From contig JABDPL010000108.1 of NCBI GenBank assembly GCA_013042825.1, positions 1 to 13,126 on the forward strand: a stretch of 13,126 nucleotides of DNA. The letters are read 5' to 3'. A program made the translations under genes and the position numbers. The notes under the pieces were generated by a model that searched no databases, was not told the DNA's origin, and was given only the letters and a program-made list of their open reading frames with translations. This DNA comes from Flavobacteriaceae bacterium (GTDB lineage Bacteria > Bacteroidota > Bacteroidia > Flavobacteriales > Flavobacteriaceae). The stretch's first letter is position 1. The number at the start of each line of letters is the position of its first letter. Positions 1 to 6,359 of this stretch are shown here, piece after piece.

Positions 1-108
1 ATATTAAGGCGCCCGGTTCAGTCGGGAGAGTTTGGGGCAGATATGAAGGTTTCATTGATTAACGATGGGCCGGTAACCATAATTATTGATACAAAAAATA
101 AAGAGTGA
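1..108 (+). CDS. dtd: D-aminoacyl-tRNA deacylase, C-terminal end (partial)
   Basis: Only the last 35 codons are in the window and the start lies upstream. The reading frame runs from base 1 to the TGA at 106-108. The tail carries FGADMKVSLINDGPVTIIID, close to the conserved C-terminus of DTD proteins (the E. coli form reads roughly FAADMQVSLVNDGPVTF). The NDGPVT segment belongs to the second DTD signature, near the active site at the dimer interface. The family hydrolyses D-amino acids (for example D-Tyr) mischarged onto tRNA and so protects translation in the cytoplasm. The stop overlaps the start of the next gene by one base (TGATG), so translation of the two is probably coupled. The family call is strong despite the short fragment. 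Confidence 0.88.
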   Translation: MLRRPVQSGEFGADMKVSLINDGPVTIIIDTKNKE

Positions 109-434
109 TGAATATAGAGAATGCCCAGCAGGCAGTTGATCAATGGATAAAGAACCATGGCGTTCGGTATTTTAACGAATTGACCAATATGGCCCAGCTA
201 ACCGAGGAAGTTGGTGAGGTGGCCAGGATCATTGCACGCCGCTACGGTGAGCAGAGTGAGAAGGAAAGCGACAAGGAAAAGGACCTGGGTGAGGAATTAG
301 CCGATGTACTTTTTGTGGTGCTTTGCCTGGCCAACCAAACAGGTGTAGACCTGCAGGAGGCTTTCGACCGCAAACTTGAACTCAAAGCTAAACGTGATCA
401 CGACCGCCACCACGGTAATAAAAAGCTACAATAA
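108..434 (+). CDS. MazG-like nucleotide pyrophosphohydrolase
   Basis: A 108-residue all-alpha protein of the MazG/dUTPase-like NTP pyrophosphohydrolase superfamily. The metal-binding pattern is visible: EExxE at E33-E34-E37, then ExxD at E63-D66, separated by a lysine/glutamate-rich stretch. Such enzymes convert NTPs or modified dNTPs to NMP plus pyrophosphate with Mg2+. The single short domain matches the small YpjD-type MazG proteins rather than two-domain E. coli MazG. I take ATG 108, which overlaps the dtd stop by one base. A GTG immediately before it (105) is possible but less likely. The stop (432-434) touches the aroA ATG with no gap, so dtd, this gene and aroA form a tight unit. The true substrate cannot be read from sequence. 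A house-cleaning role is the family-based guess. Confidence 0.87.
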   Translation: MNIENAQQAVDQWIKNHGVRYFNELTNMAQLTEEVGEVARIIARRYGEQSEKESDKEKDLGEELADVLFVVLCLANQTGVDLQEAFDRKLELKAKRDHDRHHGNKKLQ

Positions 435-1664
435 ATGCGCTTGAACCTGTCAAGATCCTCTCTTATAACGGGCCGGGAACTGGTGATAACCGGCTCTAAG
501 AGCGAATCGAATCGTCTGTTGATCCTGCAAGCTTTGATCCCCGGTATTTCAATTGAGAATCTGTCGAATGCCGATGATGTTGAGGTCATGCAAAGAGCCT
601 TGAGCTCAGAAGCAGATGAGGTTGATATTCATCACGCGGGAACGGCCATGCGCTTTCTAACGGCCTATTTTGCTTCCACCCCTGGCAGGGTTGTCACCCT
701 AACAGGCTCATCTCGTATGAAAGAGCGGCCCATCGGAATTCTGGTGGATGCACTGCGCTCCTTAGGTGCCGAGATCGATTATTTGGAAAATGAAGGCTAT
801 CCGCCCTTGCGGATCACAGGAAGGCGATTAAAAAAGAAAGAGGTTAAGGTGGATGCGGGTATCAGCAGCCAGTATATAACAGCATTAATGCTGATCGGTT
901 GTCGTTTTTCTGAAGGTTTCAAAATACGGTTGAATGGAGAGCCTACCTCTGTGCCCTATATCAGAATGACTCAGAAACTCTTACAACAGGCAGGCGTGAG
1001 TTGTGAATTTGAAAATAATGTGATAGAGGTTTCACCAATTCCCCGGAACATCGAACCCCGGCAACTAACCGTGGAATCTGACTGGTCATCGGCTTCCTAT
1101 TTCTTCAGTATGATCGTTATGAGTCCGGTAGGAACAAGGATCAGCCTGCGGTCTTATCGTGCCGGCAGCCTGCAAGGCGATTCTGCCCTGGTTGGGATCT
1201 ATAAAAACTTCGGCCTAAGGGCAACATTCGATAATCATAATTTAAATCTTGAAAAGATTGCTGAGCCCAAACACAAAACCATCACCCTTGATTTGGTCAA
1301 TACACCCGATATTGCCCAGACTATTGCTGTGACCTGCCTCGGTTTGGGGCTCGATTGTTACCTGGAAGGGTTACATACCCTGAAGATCAAGGAAACCGAC
1401 AGGCTGGAAGCCTTAAAAGTTGAGATTGAAAAATTTGGCGGCAAGGTCGATCTAACCAATCGGTCCCTGGAGCTTCAATCACCACAGGAAATTAGTGGTG
1501 GAGCAACTGTAGCAACCTATAATGATCACCGGATGGCCATGGCATTCGCCCCATTGGCTTTAAAGACCGATTTGACCATTGAAGATGCCGAAGTGGTAAG
1601 TAAATCATACCCGGATTTCTGGACTGATTTGTCCGATTTAGGCATGCAATGGAAATCTGATTAA
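435..1664 (+). CDS. aroA: 3-phosphoshikimate 1-carboxyvinyltransferase (EPSP synthase)
   Basis: A 409-residue enzyme of the shikimate pathway that joins shikimate-3-phosphate and phosphoenolpyruvate to give EPSP, the precursor of chorismate and aromatic amino acids. It is cytoplasmic and has two inverse alpha/beta domains. Hallmarks in order: GSKSESNR at 20-27 (K22 contacts both substrates), HAGTAMRFL at 67-75, RMKERPIGILVDAL at 94-106, TPD with D292 as the likely catalytic Asp, LKIKETDRL at 316-324 (E320), and NDHRMAMA at 363-370. It is about 20 residues shorter than the E. coli enzyme. One oddity is that the loop usually written GNAGTAMRPL reads HHAGTAMRFL here, so the Pro aligned with E. 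coli P101 is Phe74. It starts directly on the stop of the MazG-like gene. No terminator is obvious after it, but queA has its own promoter 20-50 nt downstream. Confidence 0.96.
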   Translation: MRLNLSRSSLITGRELVITGSKSESNRLLILQALIPGISIENLSNADDVEVMQRALSSEADEVDIHHAGTAMRFLTAYFASTPGRVVTLTGSSRMKERPIGILVDALRSLGAEIDYLENEGYPPLRITGRRLKKKEVKVDAGISSQYITALMLIGCRFSEGFKIRLNGEPTSVPYIRMTQKLLQQAGVSCEFENNVIEVSPIPRNIEPRQLTVESDWSSASYFFSMIVMSPVGTRISLRSYRAGSLQGDSALVGIYKNFGLRATFDNHNLNLEKIAEPKHKTITLDLVNTPDIAQTIAVTCLGLGLDCYLEGLHTLKIKETDRLEALKVEIEKFGGKVDLTNRSLELQSPQEISGGATVATYNDHRMAMAFAPLALKTDLTIEDAEVVSKSYPDFWTDLSDLGMQWKSD

Positions 1665-1682
1665 AAATATTTCCCGAAAAAC

Positions 1683-1714
1683 TTGACAACCCCTACTTTG
1701 AGATTGTATATTTG
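1683..1714 (+). promoter_or_regulatory. Promoter of queA
   Basis: The -7 box TATATTTG at 1707-1714 fits the Bacteroidetes consensus TAnnTTTG exactly. A TTG at 1683-1685 lies 21 nt upstream, at the usual place of the -33 element. The same stretch also reads TTGACA (1683-1688), 18 nt, TATATT, so it resembles the classical sigma-70 promoter too. A start near 1720 would give a leader of about 25 nt before the queA ATG at 1745. This is the best-formed promoter in the window. Confidence 0.7.
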
Positions 1715-1744
1715 CGACTCTCGAAAAAACAGGTTACTATCAAA

Positions 1745-2794
1745 ATGAAATTGTCACATTTTAATTTTGATCTGCCGGCTGAACTGCTGGCGGAGTACCC
1801 CACTGAGCACCGAGATGAAGCGAAATTGATGGTGCTTAACCGAGCTGACCAATCTATCGAGCACAAGCATTTCAAGGATCTTATCGACTATTTTGAGGAA
1901 GAGGATGTGATGATCCTTAATAATACAAAGGTATTTCCTGCCAGGTTATTCGGAAATAAGGAAAAGACAGGAGCCCGTATCGAGGTTTTCCTGCTTCGCG
2001 AGTTGAATCCCGATCAGCGCCTTTGGGATGTACTGGTCGATCCGGCCAGGAAGATCAGGATAGGAAATAAGCTTTATTTCGGTGATGATGATACCCTTGT
2101 GGCAGAAGTTATAGATAATACGACCTCCAGGGGAAGAACATTGCGATTTCTTTACGATGGCTCTTATCACGATTTCAGGAGTAAATTAAACGAACTCGGG
2201 CAAACGCCTCTGCCAAAATATATCAAACGGGACGTTGAACCGGAAGATGAAGAACGCTACCAAACCATTTATGCCAAGAATGAAGGTGCTGTAGCAGCAC
2301 CGACTGCAGGTTTGCATTTTTCGCGCCATCTTCTAAAACGCCTTGAGATCAAAGGGGTACAGTTTGCCGAGGTTACCCTTCATGTAGGCCTTGGAACGTT
2401 TAACCCCGTTGAAGTAGAAGACCTGTCGAAACATAAGATGGATAGCGAAGAGATCAAAATTGACCGTTTCGCTGTAAAGACCATAAATGATGCGCTTGAA
2501 AACAAGAGGCGCATCTGTGCGGTAGGTACAACAGTCATGCGGGCCATTGAAAGCTCGGTATCTTCTAGTGGTACTTTGAATGAGTTTGAGGGGTGGACCA
2601 ATAAATTCATTTTTCCTCCCTATGAATTCAGCATTGCCAATTGCATGATCACCAACTTCCATACACCGAAATCAACACTTTTGATGATGGCATCGGCTTT
2701 TGCAGGCCATGAATTCATAAAAAAGGCTTACGCGGAAGCCATTAAGGAGAATTATCGCTTCTACAGTTATGGCGATGCCATGCTGATCATTTAA
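1745..2794 (+). CDS. queA: S-adenosylmethionine:tRNA ribosyltransferase-isomerase
   Basis: A 349-residue cytoplasmic enzyme that transfers and isomerises the ribosyl group of SAM onto 7-aminomethyl-7-deazaguanine in the tRNA wobble position, giving epoxyqueuosine. Family hallmarks are clear: the N-terminus MKLSHFNFDLPAELLAEYP, the NNTKVFPARLFG block, QTPLPKYIKR, the YAKNEGAVAAPTAGLHF core, HVGLGTFNPV, the AVGTTVMRAIES motif, and the C-terminal NFHTPKSTLLMMASAFAG. Length is typical (about 340-356). The frame is open 11 codons upstream to a TTG at 1712, but that codon lies inside the -7 box, so the ATG at 1745 is the start. It is transcribed from its own promoter and ends 10 nt before a hairpin terminator. 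The rest of the queuosine pathway is not in the window. Confidence 0.96.
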   Translation: MKLSHFNFDLPAELLAEYPTEHRDEAKLMVLNRADQSIEHKHFKDLIDYFEEEDVMILNNTKVFPARLFGNKEKTGARIEVFLLRELNPDQRLWDVLVDPARKIRIGNKLYFGDDDTLVAEVIDNTTSRGRTLRFLYDGSYHDFRSKLNELGQTPLPKYIKRDVEPEDEERYQTIYAKNEGAVAAPTAGLHFSRHLLKRLEIKGVQFAEVTLHVGLGTFNPVEVEDLSKHKMDSEEIKIDRFAVKTINDALENKRRICAVGTTVMRAIESSVSSSGTLNEFEGWTNKFIFPPYEFSIANCMITNFHTPKSTLLMMASAFAGHEFIKKAYAEAIKENYRFYSYGDAMLII

Positions 2795-2804
2795 ACAAAA
2801 CATC

Positions 2805-2828
2805 AAGGCCTCGGAAACGGGGCTTTTT
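2805..2828 (+). terminator. Rho-independent terminator after queA
   Basis: The stem AAGGCCTC (2805-2812) pairs with GGGGCTTT (2819-2826), 8 bp including two G-T wobbles, around the 6-nt loop GGAAAC. The 3' side merges into a run of five T (2824-2828). It lies 10 nt after the queA stop and 13 nt before the rlmN start. Confidence 0.7.
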
Positions 2829-2841
2829 CATCCCTAATAAC

Positions 2842-3882
2842 GTGCTTTACGAAAAACGAGATATTCGTGCCTTATCAAGAGATCAGCTCAGGGATTTCTT
2901 CACTGAGCAGGGTGATCAGGCGTTTCGTGGAAACCAGGTCTATGAGTGGTTATGGCAACGTTCGGCTCACAGTTTTGATGAAATGACCAATATCTCCAAA
3001 GAAACCCGCGCCTTACTGGATGAATTCTTTGTAATCAACCACATCCGTGTAGATTCTATGCAGCGCAGCCAGGACGGCACCATAAAAAATGCGGTTAAGC
3101 TACATGATGGCTTCGTTGTTGAATCGGTCTTGATCCCGACAGAATCCCGAACCACTGCCTGTGTGTCATCCCAGGTGGGATGTTCCCTCAATTGTCATTT
3201 TTGCGCCACCGCCCGTTTAAAACGTATGCGAAATTTGAATCCTGATGAGATAGTCGACCAGGTTTCAGCCATTGACAAACAGAGTAAATTGTATTATGAC
3301 CGCCCCCTGTCGAATATCGTATTTATGGGCATGGGTGAGCCTTTGATGAATTATAATAATGTGCTCAAGGCCATTGACAAGATCACGTCGGAAGAGGGCC
3401 TGGGCATGTCACCAAAACGCATCACCCTGTCTACTTCCGGAATTCCGAAGATGATAAAAAAATTAGCCGATGACGGGGTGAAATTCAACCTGGCCCTCTC
3501 CCTGCATTCGGCCATCGACGAGACGCGGACCTCAATAATGCCGTTCAACAAAAACTTTCCTTTGGCCGAATTGATGGAATCGCTTCAGTATTGGTATTCT
3601 AAAACCAGGAGCCGGGTTACCCTGGAATATGTGGTATGGAAAGATATTAACGACAAGCCGGAAGATATCAGTGCCCTGGTTGAATTCTGCAGGTCGGTAC
3701 CTACAAAGGTCAACCTTATTGAATACAACTCTATCGATGATCCACGATTCGTTCAGGCATCTGAAACCGCGCTTAACGCTTACATCAGGGCTCTTGAAAG
3801 CAATAGAATAGTCGTTAATGTGAGGAGAAGCCGGGGCAAGGATATAGACGCGGCATGCGGCCAGCTGGCAAATAAAAGCTAA
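2842..3882 (+). CDS. rlmN: Dual-specificity 23S rRNA A2503 / tRNA A37 C2-methyltransferase
   Basis: A 346-residue radical-SAM methyltransferase that makes 2-methyladenosine at A2503 of 23S rRNA, next to the peptidyl-transferase centre, and in the family also at A37 of some tRNAs. The radical-SAM cluster motif CxxxCxxC is C114-C118-C121 (within CSLNCHFC). C339 near the end (DIDAACGQL) matches the methyl-carrying Cys355 of E. coli RlmN. C107 has the spacing of Cys118. E94 (FVVESVLIP) fits the conserved Glu. FMGMGEPL is the SAM-binding region and TLSTSGIP the next core block. Cys339 with this C-terminus supports RlmN, though the resistance paralogue Cfr is the nearest alternative. The start is GTG 2842, giving an N-terminus (MLYEKRDIRALS) that fits the family. 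No Shine-Dalgarno is seen. It sits only 13 nt after the queA terminator. Confidence 0.95.
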   Translation: MLYEKRDIRALSRDQLRDFFTEQGDQAFRGNQVYEWLWQRSAHSFDEMTNISKETRALLDEFFVINHIRVDSMQRSQDGTIKNAVKLHDGFVVESVLIPTESRTTACVSSQVGCSLNCHFCATARLKRMRNLNPDEIVDQVSAIDKQSKLYYDRPLSNIVFMGMGEPLMNYNNVLKAIDKITSEEGLGMSPKRITLSTSGIPKMIKKLADDGVKFNLALSLHSAIDETRTSIMPFNKNFPLAELMESLQYWYSKTRSRVTLEYVVWKDINDKPEDISALVEFCRSVPTKVNLIEYNSIDDPRFVQASETALNAYIRALESNRIVVNVRRSRGKDIDAACGQLANKS

Positions 3883-3926
3883 ATTCATTACCGATTATTA
3901 GCCTCAGGTTTTAAGTCCAATTGTCT

Positions 3927-3934
3927 TAACTTTG
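3927..3934 (+). promoter_or_regulatory. Probable -7 element for the polyprenyl synthase gene
   Basis: TAACTTTG matches the Bacteroidetes -7 consensus TAnnTTTG exactly. I see no clear TTTG at the -33 position, so the call rests on one box and location. It is 45 nt after rlmN ends and about 30 nt before the chosen TTG start. A transcript beginning near 3941 would have a leader of about 25 nt. Confidence 0.5.
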
Positions 3935-3964
3935 TCCTTAATTAATTCAAGTCGGCCTGATCCG

Positions 3965-4942
3965 TTGAAAGTAGTAGAGGAAATAAAGCAGCCCATTGAT
4001 TTTGAAATGGAACTTTTTGAACAAAAGTTCAGGCTTTCGATGTCGACCAATGTTGCCCTTCTTAACCGCATCACCCATTACCTTGTTAACAGGAAAGGGA
4101 AGCAAATGCGGCCCATGTTTGTTTTTCTGGTGGCCAAAATGTTGAATAACGGTGAGGTTAGTGAGCGCACATACAGAGGGGCATCTGTAATAGAGCTGAT
4201 CCATACAGCAACCCTGGTTCATGATGATGTGGTAGATGACAGCAACCGCAGGAGAGGCTTCTTTTCTATCAATGCCCTTTGGAAGAACAAGATTGCCGTT
4301 CTGGTTGGTGACTATCTCTTATCTAAAGGGATGATCGTTTGTATTGATAATAACGACTTCGACCTTTTAAAGATCATCTCGGTGGCGGTTCGGGAAATGA
4401 GTGAGGGTGAGTTGCTGCAGATCGAGAAGGCCAGGTTACTCGATATAGACGAGGAGGTTTATTACGATATCATCAGAAAGAAAACGGCAACTCTAATTGC
4501 GGCATGTTGCAGCCTGGGTGCGGCCTCGGTAAAGCCTAATTCAGATGAGGTTGAGCGCATGCGGAAATTCGGAGAGCTTATCGGCCTGGCCTTTCAAATC
4601 AAAGATGATCTTTTCGATTATGGAGAAGAACGTATAGGCAAGCCTACCGGTATCGATATAAAGGAACAGAAAATGACCTTACCGCTCATCCATGTTCTCA
4701 GTACGGTTTCGAAAAAGGAACATGACTGGTTGATAAATTCAATTAAAAACCACAACAGGAACCCGAGACGCGTCAAAGAAGTGATCAACCTGGTCAAGGA
4801 ACGCGGCGGGCTCGATTACGCGGTGGCTAAGATGAAGGAATTCCAGGAACAGGCCCTGCAATTACTGCAAAAATATCCCGATTCCGATCATAAACGATCA
4901 CTGGAATTGATGGTCAATTATGTCATCGATCGAAAAAAATAA
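3965..4942 (+). CDS. Long-chain all-trans polyprenyl diphosphate synthase
   Basis: A 325-residue head-to-tail prenyltransferase of the IspB/octaprenyl diphosphate synthase group, adding isopentenyl diphosphate units to an allylic primer, most likely for the menaquinone side chain. It has GKQMRP (45-50), the first Asp-rich motif DDVVD (87-91) followed by NRRRG, GDYLLSKG (115-122), and the second motif DDLFD (214-218) within FQIKDDLFDYG, then GKPTGIDIKEQKMTLP. The residue five before the first motif is Ala82. Small residues there go with long products, whereas aromatic ones stop at C15. The frame is open upstream to a TTG at 3932, but that codon is part of the -7 box. TTG 3965 gives the usual N-terminus (KVVEEIKQP) and family length. 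It therefore appears to use a rare TTG start. Chain length cannot be fixed from sequence. Confidence 0.92.
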   Translation: MKVVEEIKQPIDFEMELFEQKFRLSMSTNVALLNRITHYLVNRKGKQMRPMFVFLVAKMLNNGEVSERTYRGASVIELIHTATLVHDDVVDDSNRRRGFFSINALWKNKIAVLVGDYLLSKGMIVCIDNNDFDLLKIISVAVREMSEGELLQIEKARLLDIDEEVYYDIIRKKTATLIAACCSLGAASVKPNSDEVERMRKFGELIGLAFQIKDDLFDYGEERIGKPTGIDIKEQKMTLPLIHVLSTVSKKEHDWLINSIKNHNRNPRRVKEVINLVKERGGLDYAVAKMKEFQEQALQLLQKYPDSDHKRSLELMVNYVIDRKK

Positions 4943-4964
4943 CATCCCCGGGCAACCATTAGCA

Positions 4965-4973
4965 TAACTTTTG
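4965..4973 (+). promoter_or_regulatory. Possible promoter of the sigma-factor gene
   Basis: TAACTTTTG resembles the Bacteroidetes -7 element TAnnTTTG with one extra T. It lies 22 nt after the polyprenyl synthase stop and about 23 nt before the sigma-factor ATG. No convincing -33 element is seen, so this is tentative. AGAGGATC (4987-4994) just ahead of the ATG is one of the few Shine-Dalgarno-like sequences in the window. Confidence 0.35.
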
Positions 4974-4996
4974 CGTCAATATATTCAGAGGATCAA

Positions 4997-5569
4997 ATGC
5001 ATTCGCTCTTGAAAGTCATTCCGCTATATAAAAATGAAGACCAGCTTATAAAAAAAGCCTCCCGCAACAACAGGGAGGCGCAACGTCAGCTGTACGAGAT
5101 GTTCGCACCCAGGATGTTGAGTGTATGCCGTTATTATATAAGAGATGTTCACCAGGCGGAAGAAGTCATGCTGAATGGATTTCTAAAGGTCTTTACACAC
5201 ATCAGATCCTTCAGGAATGAAGGCAGTTTTGAGGGCTGGATCAGGCGCATCATGGTAAGAGAGGCCATTTCCTTTGCCAGAAGACAGAAAAAAATTGAGT
5301 TCAGTACAGACCAGGTTGAAAACTATCAACAGCAAACAGTCGATGCAGTTGATATGGAAGTTGATGAGATACAATTGCTCATAGATGAACTTCCCGAAGG
5401 CTATAAACTGGTTTTTGTGATGTATGCAATTGAAGGGTATAAGCATCACGAAATCGCAGAGACCCTGAACATCTCCGTAGGGACGTCGAAGTCTCAGTTG
5501 TTCAAAGCAAGACGGATGTTGCAGGAAAAAATAAAACGAATAAATAAAGTACGTCATGGCACCACTTAA
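4997..5569 (+). CDS. ECF-type RNA polymerase sigma factor
   Basis: A 190-residue sigma-70-family protein of the extracytoplasmic-function class. Region 2 spans about residues 30-97: the block DVHQAEEVMLNGFLKVFTHI (50-69) binds core polymerase, followed by SFEGWIRRIMVREAISFARR, which contacts the -10 element. Region 4 spans about 125-182 with the helix-turn-helix GYKHHEIAETLNISVGTSKS (147-166) that reads the -35 element. There is no region 1.1 or 3, as expected for ECF factors. I use ATG 4997. A TTG at 5009 would give MKVIPLYKNE and is an alternative. Its end overlaps the next gene by 14 nt. That gene encodes a short cytoplasmic tail plus one membrane helix, the layout of an anti-sigma factor. 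Target promoters and signal are unknown. The group within ECF factors cannot be assigned by eye. Confidence 0.92.
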   Translation: MHSLLKVIPLYKNEDQLIKKASRNNREAQRQLYEMFAPRMLSVCRYYIRDVHQAEEVMLNGFLKVFTHIRSFRNEGSFEGWIRRIMVREAISFARRQKKIEFSTDQVENYQQQTVDAVDMEVDEIQLLIDELPEGYKLVFVMYAIEGYKHHEIAETLNISVGTSKSQLFKARRMLQEKIKRINKVRHGTT

Positions 5570-6332
5570 GATGGAAGAAGAAATGAAGCAAAAGCTTGAA
5601 GATCGCAGGATAAGTCCGAGCGCAGATGCCTGGCAGCGACTAAATGACCGGCTGGATAAGAACGAGCGCCCAAAACCAGGAGCTTATTTCTGGTGGATCG
5701 GTTTGGCGGCAGCCTGTATTGTATTGTTGATGTTGCTTAAGACAGTCCCGGAAAGCAATCACAATAATACCATTCCTGTAATAGTCGATACCGGGGAGGA
5801 ACAGGCAGAGCCCACTCTAACGGTTGGGAACGATCCACAGCCTTCTGCTGGGGAAGTTGAAGACGAGGTGAAAAACCGGATTCAGGTAAAACAAGAGGCG
5901 TTGGTCGAATCGATCAATCGTTCCGAAGAAAACAAAGCAGGAAAACGTCTTTTGAAAAAAGACAGTCCGGCATCCGGTTTGGCGCAATCCATGAAACCCC
6001 GGGAGGAGGAATCAGATGATTTCGTCGAAAAAAATAAAGCCATAATAAATGATTATGAGAATTTACCTGAAACTACAATTGCCGATAATACGAACACTGA
6101 CGCAAATAGCCAGGAGATCTCGAATGCCGAGTTAGATGATTTGTTGGAACAGGCAAGGAAGCGGCTTAATCTTGAAGAGCCTCTAAAGAATCAAGAGGTT
6201 AGAGTGCGTGCCCAAGCTTTGCTTGATGATGTCGAGGAAGACCTCGACCGATCGTTCCGTGAGCGCGTCTTCAAGACCCTTGTATCTGGCTTTGAAAGTG
6301 TAAAAACGGTGGTTGCCGAAAGAAATAATTAG
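5556..6332 (+). CDS. Single-pass membrane protein, putative anti-sigma factor
   Basis: A 258-residue protein with no enzyme motif. Layout: a charged N-terminal segment of about 40 residues (EDRRISPSADAWQRLNDRLD, 15-34), one membrane helix at about 43-61 (YFWWIGLAAACIVLLMLL), then a long acidic, probably disordered periplasmic region (about 65-190), and a helical C-terminal part (195-258) ending in VVAERNN. The start overlaps the sigma-factor end by 14 nt. ATG 5571 would remove the overlap, but MAPLKMEEEM looks like the N-terminus usual for such proteins in Flavobacteria as I recall them. The role as anti-sigma factor is inferred from overlap with the sigma gene and from topology. The N-terminal segment is shorter than a classical anti-sigma domain (about 70 residues), so binding would be through a short helical peptide. 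An alternative is a membrane scaffold co-expressed with the regulon. Confidence 0.72.
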   Translation: MAPLKMEEEMKQKLEDRRISPSADAWQRLNDRLDKNERPKPGAYFWWIGLAAACIVLLMLLKTVPESNHNNTIPVIVDTGEEQAEPTLTVGNDPQPSAGEVEDEVKNRIQVKQEALVESINRSEENKAGKRLLKKDSPASGLAQSMKPREEESDDFVEKNKAIINDYENLPETTIADNTNTDANSQEISNAELDDLLEQARKRLNLEEPLKNQEVRVRAQALLDDVEEDLDRSFRERVFKTLVSGFESVKTVVAERNN

Positions 6333-6359
6333 AATCAATCAATACATCAATAATCAAAA

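Noticed and set aside
3532..3888. Reverse 118-codon ORF inside rlmN
   Set aside because: Lies opposite well-conserved rlmN coding sequence including its C-terminal Cys motif; no start signal or family.
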